From assembly GCA_046348835.1 (NCBI GenBank), contig JAXMDM010000003.1, positions 496,001 through 560,000 of the forward strand: DNA of 64,000 nucleotides, in the 5' to 3' direction. The stretch comes from Defluviicoccus sp046348835. GTDB taxonomy: Bacteria > Pseudomonadota > Alphaproteobacteria > Rhodospirillales > Defluviicoccaceae. Below the pieces are notes generated by a model. The model searched no databases. It was not told the origin of the DNA and worked only from the letters and a program-made list of their open reading frames with translations. Of this stretch, positions 26,693 to 34,358 are shown piece after piece (the stretch's first letter is position 1; every line of letters starts with the position of its first letter). The position numbers and the translations under genes are program-made.

Positions 26693-28722
26693 CCTTCGAC
26701 GTCGGCGAGCTCGCCGCCAAGCTGCACCGCGTTGAGCACATTCCCAACGGTGTCCGGGCAGAGTGCCCGGTTCATGGCGGGCATTCGCTCGAAGTGAGCA
26801 CCGGCAAGGACGGGCGCGCTGTCTGGCACTGCTTCGGCTGCGGCGAGGGCAACCAGCAGCGCGTCACCGACGCCATTTTCGCCCTCATGGGCAGAAAGCC
26901 GAACGGCGCCGGGACGAACGGCGAGCGGCACCCCCTGGCCTACAGTGGCCATAACCCGATTAGGGTGCATCACTACCGGGACGCTGCCGGCGAGGTCCGG
27001 TTCGCCAACGCCAAGTATGGCGACAGCGTCGGCTGGAGGCCATGGACGAAGGATGCCACTGGCTGGCGCCTCGGCGGCCAAGCGCCGGCGCCCTACCGCG
27101 TCACCCACCTCGCGGCATCAACGTCGCCGGTGGTCTACCTGTTCGAGGGCGAGAAGGACGCGGACACGGCAGCCGAGCTCGGACTGAACGCTTCGAGCTT
27201 CAAGGGCTGGCGACGGGAATGGAACCATTACCTGAGCCGGTTCGAGACGGTGGTCGTTATCGGCGATGGCGACACCGCCGGCGACATGCAGATGAACGGG
27301 TTCGACCCGGGCCGCGAGGTGCAGCGGTTCTCAACAGCGGAAATCGCCCATCGCCTCGGCGTCAAGGGAAAGGACATTTCCGAGCTTCATGCGGCCGTCG
27401 GTTCCGAGCGGCTGCGGCAAGCAATCGCCGAGCTCGTTGGCCCACTGGTGGACGGCGACGCCGCGGACACCGATGCCGACGGCGAGGCGGTAGACGATCG
27501 AACAGCGGCGCCGCTGTACCTGCCGGAGGAATTCTGGCAATCCCGCACCTGGCTGCACCAGTTCCGCGCCTGGGCACACGGCCGCGGCTTTTCAGCCGAC
27601 GCATCCTTCGCCGTCGTCTTGACCCGCACGGCGGCGCTGCTGCCGTCGACGGCCGTCCTCGATACCGGCATCCTGTCGCGGCGGCATCCAAACATCTATG
27701 CCTGCGTTGTTGGGGCCCCCGGCGCCGGCAAAACCCAATCGGTCGCGGCCGGACGCGAGTGCGTTGCCCCACAGCCCGGAATGGCCCTCGTCGAAGCCTC
27801 GCCCGGCAGCGGCGAGGGCATCGAGGGCGCGATGTGCACCTACTCCAAAGAGACGGGCTGGCGGCAAACGAGCTGGAATGTCTGGCTGAGCATGGATGAG
27901 GGCCGGTCCCTCGAAACCCTTTCCCAGCGCAGCGGCGCAACCCTCGCGGAAAAGCTGCGGTCGGCATGGAGCGGGGTTGCCCTGTCCACGTCCTTGGCGA
28001 CCGGCACCCGCACCGCCAAGGATTACGCCCTCGGGTTCGTTCTTTGTGCACAGCCAATCGCCCTGGCTGGGCTGATGAGCGAGGCCGACCTTGGTGGACC
28101 TGCCCGATTTCTGTTCGTGCGGGCCAATGACCCGACGCGGCCGCGACACGCGCCATCGGCGGTGATGCCGGCAACCGGCGACTGGCGACCGACCGGGCCG
28201 CTTACGCTGGCCCCAAACGTCCGCGCCATCGTCGAGGACGACCACTACCGCGCGACGACCACAGGCGACGAGCGGGACGCGCTTGCCGCCCATCGGAACC
28301 TTCTGCGGGCGCGGCTGGCGGTGCTCATCGCCGGGCTGACCGAGCGGCGCGACGAGGCGAACATAGACGATTGGGGGCTCGCTGGGGTGCTGATGGAGAT
28401 AAGCGACAACGTGCGCGACGCGGTCCTTGCCGACATCGAGGCGACAAAGGCGGAAGCGGCGGGCGAGCGCGTCGCCCTGCACGTCGCGATGGTTCATGCG
28501 GGCAAAGCGGCGATGGACGGACCGAACCCTATTCCGCGTGTCGCCGCTGTCCTTTGGCGCCGCTGCAAGAAGCTGGGGAGGATGGCCCGATGGCAAGCTA
28601 ACCAAGCGATTAAGAAGAACGACCGGATTTACCTGGACGCAGCCCTGGCGCACGCCGCGGCGGCCGGATGGATTGAGCCGGAGGGCGAGGCATGGAAGCC
28701 CGGCCCGCAACCGGCGGTTTAG
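26689..28722 (+). CDS. Primase-helicase (CHC2 zinc finger, Toprim, P-loop ATPase)
   Basis: A 677-residue multidomain replication protein. A CHC2-like zinc finger uses Cys26, His29, Cys48 and Cys51 (CPVH...CFGC). A Toprim core follows with VVYLFEGEKDAD (Glu153) and VVVIGDGDTAG (Asp193, Asp195). The second half is a DUF3987-like P-loop ATPase with Walker A GAPGAGKT (residues 342-349) and Walker B VWLSMDEG (Asp403, Glu404). This combination is typical of P4 alpha-like or PICI primase-helicases that start replication at the element's own origin. An iteron-flanked AT-rich region lies directly downstream and is the likely origin. Confidence 0.88.
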   Translation: MTFDVGELAAKLHRVEHIPNGVRAECPVHGGHSLEVSTGKDGRAVWHCFGCGEGNQQRVTDAIFALMGRKPNGAGTNGERHPLAYSGHNPIRVHHYRDAAGEVRFANAKYGDSVGWRPWTKDATGWRLGGQAPAPYRVTHLAASTSPVVYLFEGEKDADTAAELGLNASSFKGWRREWNHYLSRFETVVVIGDGDTAGDMQMNGFDPGREVQRFSTAEIAHRLGVKGKDISELHAAVGSERLRQAIAELVGPLVDGDAADTDADGEAVDDRTAAPLYLPEEFWQSRTWLHQFRAWAHGRGFSADASFAVVLTRTAALLPSTAVLDTGILSRRHPNIYACVVGAPGAGKTQSVAAGRECVAPQPGMALVEASPGSGEGIEGAMCTYSKETGWRQTSWNVWLSMDEGRSLETLSQRSGATLAEKLRSAWSGVALSTSLATGTRTAKDYALGFVLCAQPIALAGLMSEADLGGPARFLFVRANDPTRPRHAPSAVMPATGDWRPTGPLTLAPNVRAIVEDDHYRATTTGDERDALAAHRNLLRARLAVLIAGLTERRDEANIDDWGLAGVLMEISDNVRDAVLADIEATKAEAAGERVALHVAMVHAGKAAMDGPNPIPRVAAVLWRRCKKLGRMARWQANQAIKKNDRIYLDAALAHAAAAGWIEPEGEAWKPGPQPAV

Positions 28723-28740
28723 CCACCATGAGGCGAGTGC

Positions 28741-28935
28741 TTGGACCAAACCTTGGACCCTTGGACCCTTGGACCGTCCAAGGTCACCCTCTCTCTCACC
28801 TTGGTATATATGAAGTTGATGTTTTTAAAGTTATTCGTTCATAACAATAATATGGCTTTTTGCTCATATACGAACGCGCAACAAAATTACCCGGAAAGAA
28901 CGCGCCACAGGGTCCAAGGGTCCAAGGGTCCAAGG
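28741..28935. other. Candidate replication origin: inverted TTGGACC iteron arrays around an AT-rich core
   Basis: Left of the core are four TTGGACC copies (28741, 28753, 28761, 28769; the last three at 8-base spacing) plus one inverted GTCCAAGG at 28776. Right of it are three GGTCCAA copies (28911, 28919, 28927), also at 8-base spacing. Positions 28751-28775 and 28911-28935 are a perfect 25-bp inverted repeat. The 135 bases between hold a strikingly AT-rich block (about 28800-28890) in a GC-rich element. Location just after the primase-helicase gene matches origins of satellites and small phage-like replicons. Confidence 0.72.
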
Positions 28936-28960
28936 ACACGCAAGAGGAGAGTGACCCGAG

Positions 28961-29173
28961 ATGACGAGAACCGAGCGGCGGCGCCTGGGCGAGGCCATGA
29001 AGGACCATGTCCGCGCCGCGCTGGCCGCAGCAGGTAAGCCCGTCGGCCCCATCGCGGTGGCCATCGCTACGCGGGTTTTCTTGGCTCGGCTCGAAGCCGG
29101 AGACAGCGCTGCGGCGGCGGCGCTCACAGCCTGCGCGACGAACGGCGGCCGCGACGTCGCCGTCGAGACGTGA
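28961..29173 (+). CDS. Small hypothetical helical protein
   Basis: A 70-residue, strongly helical, Ala/Arg-rich protein (MTRTERRRLGEAMKDHVRAA, then LAAAGKPVGPIAVAIATRVF). AGGAGAG precedes the ATG at 11 bases. It is the first gene to the right of the origin-like block. No family recognised. Confidence 0.5.
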   Translation: MTRTERRRLGEAMKDHVRAALAAAGKPVGPIAVAIATRVFLARLEAGDSAAAAALTACATNGGRDVAVET

Positions 29174-29192
29174 ACGGAAAGGAGTTGAGTTG

Positions 29193-29858
29193 ATGAGTGG
29201 AACCATCACTAAGGGCGAGCGCGAGGATCTGCAGCGGCTGATCCGCCAGCGGGAAAAGGTGATGAAAAGCGCGGCGAAGCAGCGTTCGACTGAATTGCTC
29301 GCCGACTTCGAGAGCCAGATTGCGGCGGAATATCAGTTCGACGACGATGTCGTGTGGGCGCAGGCCGCCAAGGCGGCCGAGGCCGAGGTTGTTAAGGCAC
29401 AAGAGCGAGTGGCGCTCCGCTGTCAGGAACTCGGCATCCCAAAGCAATTTGCTCCGAGCCTCGGACTTTCCTGGCGTCACCGCGGCTACGGGAACGCCCT
29501 GACCAAACGACGTGACGAGTTGCGGCTGGTGGCGAAGGCGCAAATCGCCAGCCTCGAACAGGCAGCCATCGTCAAGATTGAGCAGGCATCGGTCGAAGCG
29601 CAGACGGAGATTGCCGTCGCCGGTCTGACATCCGAGGCGGCGCGGGCGTTCGTGGCCAGCCTGCCGACCGTCGAAAGCTTGATGCCGGCGTTGAGCTACC
29701 ACCAGCTTGCGGGCGATGCCGACCCGCCGATTGTTGAGCAGTTGCTGACCCCGAACGCACTACGGCAACGGCGTTACCGTGAGCGCCATCGGGCGTTACG
29801 TGACGCGGATGTAACGCCATCCCTTGAGGCACCAGGCAACGGCTCGGAGGGCGGATGA
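29193..29858 (+). CDS. Coiled-coil hypothetical protein
   Basis: A 221-residue, soluble, mostly helical protein. ATG 29193 is preceded by AAAGGAG at an ideal 8 bases. Residues 5-75 and 110-145 have heptad-like patterns (LQRLIRQREKVMKSAAKQRS; AKAQIASLEQAAIVKIEQAS). The C-terminal part contains a basic stretch, ALRQRRYRERHRALRDADVT, that could contact nucleic acid. Placed just before the Nu1-like gene; a packaging or regulatory role is possible but not shown. Confidence 0.7.
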   Translation: MSGTITKGEREDLQRLIRQREKVMKSAAKQRSTELLADFESQIAAEYQFDDDVVWAQAAKAAEAEVVKAQERVALRCQELGIPKQFAPSLGLSWRHRGYGNALTKRRDELRLVAKAQIASLEQAAIVKIEQASVEAQTEIAVAGLTSEAARAFVASLPTVESLMPALSYHQLAGDADPPIVEQLLTPNALRQRRYRERHRALRDADVTPSLEAPGNGSEGG

Positions 29859-29967
29859 GCGCGGCACCGATCGCGGGTCCTTCCTGGCCCTAATTGCTAT
29901 GCGGGCGCGCAGAGCGCGGCACCTCGCTAGCGCCAGCCCAACTTTTTGGGTTGCCGGCAAGCCCATT

Positions 29968-29985
29968 GTTAGCCACATTGCTAAC
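29968..29985. promoter_or_regulatory. Candidate operator upstream of the Nu1-like gene
   Basis: GTTAGC-CACATT-GCTAAC is a perfect 6-bp inverted repeat with a 6-base spacer, 31 bases before the ATG of the small terminase gene, in a 158-base gap where a promoter would be expected. It has the size of a half-site pair for a small HTH dimer. Confidence 0.4.
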
Positions 29986-30016
29986 CGTTGGTGGTCACGC
30001 TGAGGGTCCGAAGGAA

Positions 30017-30562
30017 ATGACGACGAAGCGCCAAGGGATGAGCGAGCGCGGCTATGCGCTGCATTGCGGTCTCTCGCGGCCGGCGGTGTCGAAAGCGAGG
30101 CTCACGGGCAAGCTGGTGTTCTTCAGCGACGGTTCGATCGATGCGGAAGCGTCCGATCGGCGCCGTGCTGAGACGACCGACCCGGCGATGCGGCGCGCTC
30201 GTCAGCCGCTGCGGCCGGTGCCCGCGGACGCCGTCGACGCGGTCGTCGAGACGCTGGCAGAGGCAGGGGACGGCATGACATTTCTGCAAGCACGCACCGC
30301 CAACGAGGTGTTGAAGGCGGAACTGTTGAATCTCGAGTTGCGGCAGAAGCGGGGCGAGCTGATCGACCGTCGGAAGGCCGGCGCGATGGTGTTCAGCCTG
30401 GCGCGCCAGGAGCGGGATTCGTGGCTCAACTGGCCGGCGCGGGTAGCTGCCGGGATGGCAGCGGAACTCGGCGCGGACCCGCACCGGCTGCAAACGGTTC
30501 TCGAAAATCACGTCCGCCAGCACTTGGCCGGGCTGGCCGAGATCAAACCCGACCTGCGATGA
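30017..30562 (+). CDS. Nu1-like small terminase subunit (DNA packaging)
   Basis: A 181-residue protein with the N-terminal winged-helix pattern of phage Nu1/TerS-like proteins: MSERGYALHCGLSRPAVSKA (recognition helix), then GSIDAEASDRRRAETTDPAM. The middle has the oligomerisation helix ANEVLKAELLNLELRQKRGE, and the C terminus is helical. TerS recognises the packaging site and hands DNA to TerL. No TerL is present in the element, so this protein could redirect a helper phage's packaging motor, as in Gram-negative PICIs. ATG 30017 has AAGGA very close, so ATG 30038 is a possible alternative. Confidence 0.72.
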   Translation: MTTKRQGMSERGYALHCGLSRPAVSKARLTGKLVFFSDGSIDAEASDRRRAETTDPAMRRARQPLRPVPADAVDAVVETLAEAGDGMTFLQARTANEVLKAELLNLELRQKRGELIDRRKAGAMVFSLARQERDSWLNWPARVAAGMAAELGADPHRLQTVLENHVRQHLAGLAEIKPDLR

Positions 30563-30738
30563 GCGACGAGCGGATGGGGGCTGCGCTGAGAACGCCCGGC
30601 GAACGTAAGCGCCGAGACATGCCGCGGCGGTCGGGAATGCGGGCCGCTGGTGAGCATTTGGCGTCGGGGATGACCAAACCCTGCGAGCGCGACGCCCTCG
30701 CCTCAGCGGGCCGGAAATCGCCTCGGCGCCGCGGGTAG
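30559..30738 (+). CDS. Small basic protein coupled to the terminase gene
   Basis: A 59-residue, very basic protein (Arg/Lys-rich; MSDERMGAALRTPGERKRRD start). Its ATG overlaps the stop of the Nu1-like gene (ATGA), suggesting translational coupling. No family recognised; nucleic-acid binding would fit the composition. It could be a chance frame, so support is moderate. Confidence 0.45.
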   Translation: MSDERMGAALRTPGERKRRDMPRRSGMRAAGEHLASGMTKPCERDALASAGRKSPRRRG

Positions 30739-30751
30739 GGGCGATGACTGA

Positions 30752-31462
30752 ATGCCGACACTAAGTCCGCGATACCTCGGCGCCGACGTCCCGCCCCTCG
30801 CGTTCATCTACGTCTGGGCGACGATGCTGTTTCCGGGGGATGCCGACCGGCGCCGCGAGTTCCGAAACGCGCTGGCCGCTTCCGCCTGCCGCGAGCGATT
30901 GAAGAAGGGGCAGCCCGTCCCTGCCGACCTGGCGGAGCGGTTGATCGCGGCGCCGCCATGGCGACGGGCATTGAAGGGTGCGGATGCTGCCGAGCGAGAT
31001 GGCCGGTTCGCCGGCGCCGTGCTGGGGACGGCGTTGCAGTTGATCGGCATCGACCATCCCGAGCGCGCCTCGCGGGGGCGCATCTTCGCGGCATCGTCGG
31101 AAATTCGACTCGGGAACGGATCCGGCCGCCGCTCATCGCAGAAAACCATGTTTCGCGCCTGGCGCCGACACCGCGCCGTCGCGCACCTGTGGCTGCCGCG
31201 CATCCTGGTCGGCGAGGACGCGTTCTTCGGGCTCGCCACCGACAGGCACCGGCTTCTCGCATTCATCGCTGCGGCCGAAGCCTTCCGCCGCCGCGGCGAG
31301 GCGTGGATCCCGCACCATGGCCGCGAGCCGCTGCTGGATCCGGCGGAGATGTGGCGGGTTCCGGACACGGTGGCGTTGCCGTCGGTAACGGCGCCACTTG
31401 GCCACCCGTCTGCCGAGCGGCTGGAGCTTCTCCGGCGAGCGCGGGCGGCGCCGCGGTGGTAA
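30752..31462 (+). CDS. Uncharacterised protein, paralogue of the protein at 25230
   Basis: A 236-residue soluble protein, GC-rich, basic, without signal peptide. It shares three ordered segments with the 274-residue protein at 25230: LAFIYVWATMLFPG near residue 17, FRAWRRHRAVAHLWLPRIL in the middle, and AAEAFRRRGEAW then EMWRVPDTVALPSV at the C-terminal end. The rest is divergent. It lies 13 bases after the small basic protein gene and 129 bases before the protease gene, in the packaging part of the element. Function unknown. Confidence 0.72.
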   Translation: MPTLSPRYLGADVPPLAFIYVWATMLFPGDADRRREFRNALAASACRERLKKGQPVPADLAERLIAAPPWRRALKGADAAERDGRFAGAVLGTALQLIGIDHPERASRGRIFAASSEIRLGNGSGRRSSQKTMFRAWRRHRAVAHLWLPRILVGEDAFFGLATDRHRLLAFIAAAEAFRRRGEAWIPHHGREPLLDPAEMWRVPDTVALPSVTAPLGHPSAERLELLRRARAAPRW

Positions 31463-31591
31463 GGCGGCGTCTGTCGGCGGTCGAACAACACGACCGCTGA
31501 ACCCACCGGGTCGAATTCTGTCACCTGTTGGACGCTACCGCCGGATGTCATCTTAGGGGCGAATCGCACCACCCGATGGGAGCCCCCGAGA

Positions 31592-32335
31592 ATGCCAGTC
31601 GCAGCAATCGAGAAACCATCGCAGCGAAGCGGCGGCGCCTGGTACCGGGTCACCGCAAAGGCCGATGCCGGCGAGATCCTGATCTATGAAGAGATCGGCG
31701 CATTCGGGATTACGGCGAAAAGCTTCATCGATGACCTGCGGTCGCTGGGCAACGTGACCAGGCTGGCGGCGCGCATCAACTCGCCCGGCGGCGACATTTT
31801 CTCCGCCGTCGGCATTTTCAACGCGCTCGCTCGGCATCCGGCGAAAACGACCGTCTACGTCGACGGACTGGCGGCATCCGCGGCTTCGCTCGTCGCCATG
31901 GCGGGCGATGAGATCATGATGCCGTCAAACAGCTTCATGATGATCCACGATCCGGCGGCGGCGGTCATCGGCGGTGCGGCCGACCTGCGATCGATGGCTG
32001 AGGCGCTGGATCGGATCACGCAATCGATGGTCGGCATCTACGTGGCGAAGACCGGGCTCCCTGAGGACGAGGTGCGGCGGCTGATGGGGGCAGAGACGTG
32101 GTTTTCCGCCGACGAGGCGCTGGCCAAGGGGTTCGCGACGCAGGTGACCAATGCGGTTCAGATGGCCGCCCGGTTCGACCTTGGCCGCTACAAGCGGCCG
32201 CCGTCGGCCTTGACGCAGCCAGTCCGTGCCGCGGCGCCGGTGCGGACCGCGGCACCGTCGCCGGCCAGCCCGAAGCTGTCATCGGCTGCGCTGTGGGATC
32301 GCGTCCTTAAGCGCAAATTCGGAGGTACGAAGTGA
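31592..32335 (+). CDS. ClpP-like head maturation protease (S14 family)
   Basis: A 247-residue ClpP-fold serine protease as used by phages for prohead maturation. INSPGGDIFSAVGIFNAL is the oxyanion/handle segment. Ser96 in DGLAASAASLVAMAG and His119 in FMMIHDP are the nucleophile and base. The third position lies in ETWFSADEALAKGFAT, with Glu/Thr where cellular ClpP has Asp, a common state in phage members. The C-terminal tail ends in ALWDRVLKRKFGG, a motif echoed twice in the next protein. No capsid gene is present, so its substrate may be a helper phage's coat or scaffold protein. Confidence 0.85.
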   Translation: MPVAAIEKPSQRSGGAWYRVTAKADAGEILIYEEIGAFGITAKSFIDDLRSLGNVTRLAARINSPGGDIFSAVGIFNALARHPAKTTVYVDGLAASAASLVAMAGDEIMMPSNSFMMIHDPAAAVIGGAADLRSMAEALDRITQSMVGIYVAKTGLPEDEVRRLMGAETWFSADEALAKGFATQVTNAVQMAARFDLGRYKRPPSALTQPVRAAAPVRTAAPSPASPKLSSAALWDRVLKRKFGGTK

Positions 32336-32595
32336 TGGCTGACTTTCATCGCTCCCTCGTCCGCGGCGTCGCTAACGCCCTTACAGCCCTTGGCGATGCG
32401 GACGGCGCCGCGACCAAGCCTTTGTTGAGGGCGCTTGCGGCTCAACTCGACACCGCGCTGGCGGCAGGCGATTCCGATGCCGCCGCATGGGACCAAGTAA
32501 TCGCAAAGAAATACGGCGGCGCCCGCAAGACAAAGTCGGCCGATGATCCGCATGGCTGGGAAAAAGTCTTGTCTGAGTTAGGTAAACAGCGATGA
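32335..32595 (+). CDS. Small protein sharing a W-x-x-V motif with the protease tail
   Basis: An 86-residue protein whose ATG shares a base with the protease stop (TGATG). It contains AAWDQVIAKKYGG and HGWEKVLSELGK, both resembling the protease's C-terminal ALWDRVLKRKFGG. The rest is helical. The repeated motif may be a common docking peptide. Its stop overlaps the next gene's start (ATGA). Confidence 0.65.
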   Translation: MADFHRSLVRGVANALTALGDADGAATKPLLRALAAQLDTALAAGDSDAAAWDQVIAKKYGGARKTKSADDPHGWEKVLSELGKQR

Positions 32596-33002
32596 CACAA
32601 ATTCCCGTCGAAGTCGTCGACAGGTGGCGGCGGATCCGTGCCATCGCGGCTGATCGCCAGGCCATCGCGCGCGCGGCGGAAGCGGCCAGAAACGGCGCGA
32701 TTTCCGAGCGCACCATCGCCACCGAGGCGCTGCGGCAGTTGCTCAACCCAGCCCCCGGAACCGCTCGGGCTCACTTGCTCGGCACGGCGCACGACAGAAC
32801 CCTTCGCGAACGGCAGGCTGAAGCCGAAGCGGCGGCGCGCAAGCGTGTTACCGCTGCCGAGGCGGCGGTTGCTGCGGCGGATCGCGCACACGTCACGGCG
32901 AGCGATGCTTACGGGCGAGCCGGCGCGCTGATGACGGCGTGTCGCGACGCGCTCACGGAGCGGTTCGGCGTCACCCGTGCCCATGTCGAGGACGAGTTAT
33001 GA
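32592..33002 (+). CDS. Helical hypothetical protein
   Basis: A 136-residue, Ala/Arg/Glu-rich protein predicted to be almost wholly helical, with coiled-coil potential between residues 75 and 110 (RERQAEAEAAARKRVTAAEA). Coupled by ATGA overlaps to the genes on both sides. No family recognised. Together with its neighbours it forms a run of six coupled genes starting with the protease. Confidence 0.65.
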   Translation: MTQIPVEVVDRWRRIRAIAADRQAIARAAEAARNGAISERTIATEALRQLLNPAPGTARAHLLGTAHDRTLRERQAEAEAAARKRVTAAEAAVAAADRAHVTASDAYGRAGALMTACRDALTERFGVTRAHVEDEL

Positions 33003-33493
33003 TGAACCTGAAGCAACGGATCGCATCCTTCGCCAGAGAGATCGGCGTGTTCCACAAAGACCTGGCCGCCCTCCGCGGAAGCCTCGCTCAATTGAAGGCG
33101 GAGCGGGACGCCATCGTCGGCGCTCCGCTGCCGCTTGCCGAAGCCCTCGTCGCTGCCGAAACGGCGATCCGGCGCGGCGCTGGCTGCACTGAGGCCGATT
33201 GGTTCGTCGATTCCGTGCTTTCCGGCAACCCGACGCAGGTGACACCGCAGACCCTTGACGGCTTGCTTGTCGAGGCGGCCGTCGCCGGCGCTGCCGCCCT
33301 GATGGAACGGCGCCTTCGGGAAACGCCACCGGGTTTGCCGGCGGCCGAACGTGCCGCCCGCGTTGCCGAGCTGGACGCCCGGATCCGAAAGCTTGAGCAC
33401 GATGAGGAGGCTGCGATCCGCGATTTGGAGCAGGCAGGGTTCGCCGTTGAGCGGCGCCCCGATGCTGACCCTGTTGCCGTGCTGGGCTTGTGA
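32999..33493 (+). CDS. Coiled-coil hypothetical protein
   Basis: A 164-residue protein. It starts at the ATG overlapping the previous stop (ATGATGA). Residues 1-40 (LKQRIASFAREIGVFHKDLA, ALRGSLAQLKAERDA) and 120-150 (AARVAELDARIRKLEHDEEA) are coiled-coil-like and flank a more globular middle with a single cysteine. Resembles phage accessory proteins of head-assembly operons only in general layout; function unknown. Confidence 0.65.
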   Translation: MMNLKQRIASFAREIGVFHKDLAALRGSLAQLKAERDAIVGAPLPLAEALVAAETAIRRGAGCTEADWFVDSVLSGNPTQVTPQTLDGLLVEAAVAGAAALMERRLRETPPGLPAAERAARVAELDARIRKLEHDEEAAIRDLEQAGFAVERRPDADPVAVLGL

Positions 33494-33645
33494 GGCGGCC
33501 GCCGGTCTTGCGAAATGCTATCGAAGCGCACCGGCGGCGGTGGCGCTACGGCCGGCGGCGCCGGGCGAGGTTTGACCATCCCTCGCCTTGGCGCCCCGGT
33601 GCCCTGGCAAGAGCCTTGACGGCGGCGGTTGATGATGCCTGCTGA
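33490..33645 (+). CDS. Very basic 51-residue protein, overlapping genes on both sides
   Basis: The frame starts at GTG 33490, overlapping the previous stop (GTGA), and ends inside the next gene at 33645. The product is strongly basic (IEAHRRRWRYGRRRRARFDH) with a short acidic end. The GTGA coupling fits the pattern of this operon, and arginine-rich small proteins often bind nucleic acid. No homologue known to me, and a chance frame is possible in this composition. Confidence 0.4.
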   Translation: MRRPPVLRNAIEAHRRRWRYGRRRRARFDHPSPWRPGALARALTAAVDDAC

Positions 33646-33970
33646 TGTGCTGGTGCGCGCCCGCCCGCTTGATCCCGAGCGCGATGCAGACACGCCGCGC
33701 GGGATTTTCCTCACCAACGGCGACGGTATTCAGGTCATGTCGATCGGTGATGGCTGCGCTGTCCTGGTGTCGCTTAGCCTCGCGGCCGCCATCGACTTCG
33801 CGGGGATGCTCGCCGCATCGACCAGGTGTAGCAGCAGGCGCCGGCCGCGCTGCACTGACCGGGACACCGCCACTTCACGTCTCCGGATTCAGCGCCCGGT
33901 GCCAAATTCCTCTCGCATGCCACAACGGAGTATTGGCCTGAACATGGAAATTCTACTCCGACCAGATTAA
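33632..33970 (+). CDS. Hypothetical protein, last of the coupled run
   Basis: A 112-residue frame starting at ATG 33632. Residues 1-65 look protein-like (VLVRARPLDPERDADTPRGI; VMSIGDGCAVLVSLSLAAAI), whereas the tail from about residue 70 is Arg/Ser/Cys-rich and irregular, suggesting that the original C terminus was lost or a frameshift occurred near 33820. A long hairpin begins 13 bases after the stop. Confidence 0.45.
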   Translation: MMPADVLVRARPLDPERDADTPRGIFLTNGDGIQVMSIGDGCAVLVSLSLAAAIDFAGMLAASTRCSSRRRPRCTDRDTATSRLRIQRPVPNSSRMPQRSIGLNMEILLRPD

Positions 33971-34358
33971 GGTCCCTTTGTGAATACACCTGTTTAGGTC
34001 CTCTTATTAGGACCCAAATAGGTGTATTAATCAGACTTGGGATGATCCTCACGTGGTACAGCTATGCAGTTATATCTTTGGTGCGCTGCGGCAGCGCGGG
34101 GTAGTCTAATTTTTGTGAATGATGCCCTAGTTCTTTTGGCGCATCAGCGTGCACCCAGGGGGGAATATTAGTATGCGCGTACGAGCGTTCGCTAGCAATG
34201 CATCAAATGCACCGCGGCCTTGGGGCTCGAACGTGGTGCCGTTTCGTTGCACGAGCCGCACGGGACTTTTCTCGCCCCAGCCGGCGCCGGTCAGTCCCCC
34301 CACCTAATATACGCATATTACGTAATAAGAAATTCACACTACGGAGCAGAAGGAAGTA
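33971..34358. other. AT-richer intergenic region at the boundary to the cargo genes
   Basis: About 390 bases without a gene. They begin with a long 20-bp-arm hairpin and end with the ribosome-binding site of the first secreted protein. GC content drops compared with the DNA on the left. Short palindromes (TTACGTAA near 34319) occur close to the cargo genes and may mark their promoter; no confident -35/-10 pair. Confidence 0.5.
33983..34028. terminator. Long 20-bp inverted repeat with 6-base loop
   Basis: Arms 33983-34002 and 34009-34028 match at 18 of 20 positions (outer AATACACCT/AGGTGTATT and inner GGTCCT/AGGACC are perfect). There is no T-run, but the stem is long enough to stop or protect transcripts at the end of the coupled operon. 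It could also be a binding site or a recombination site separating operon and cargo. Confidence 0.5.
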
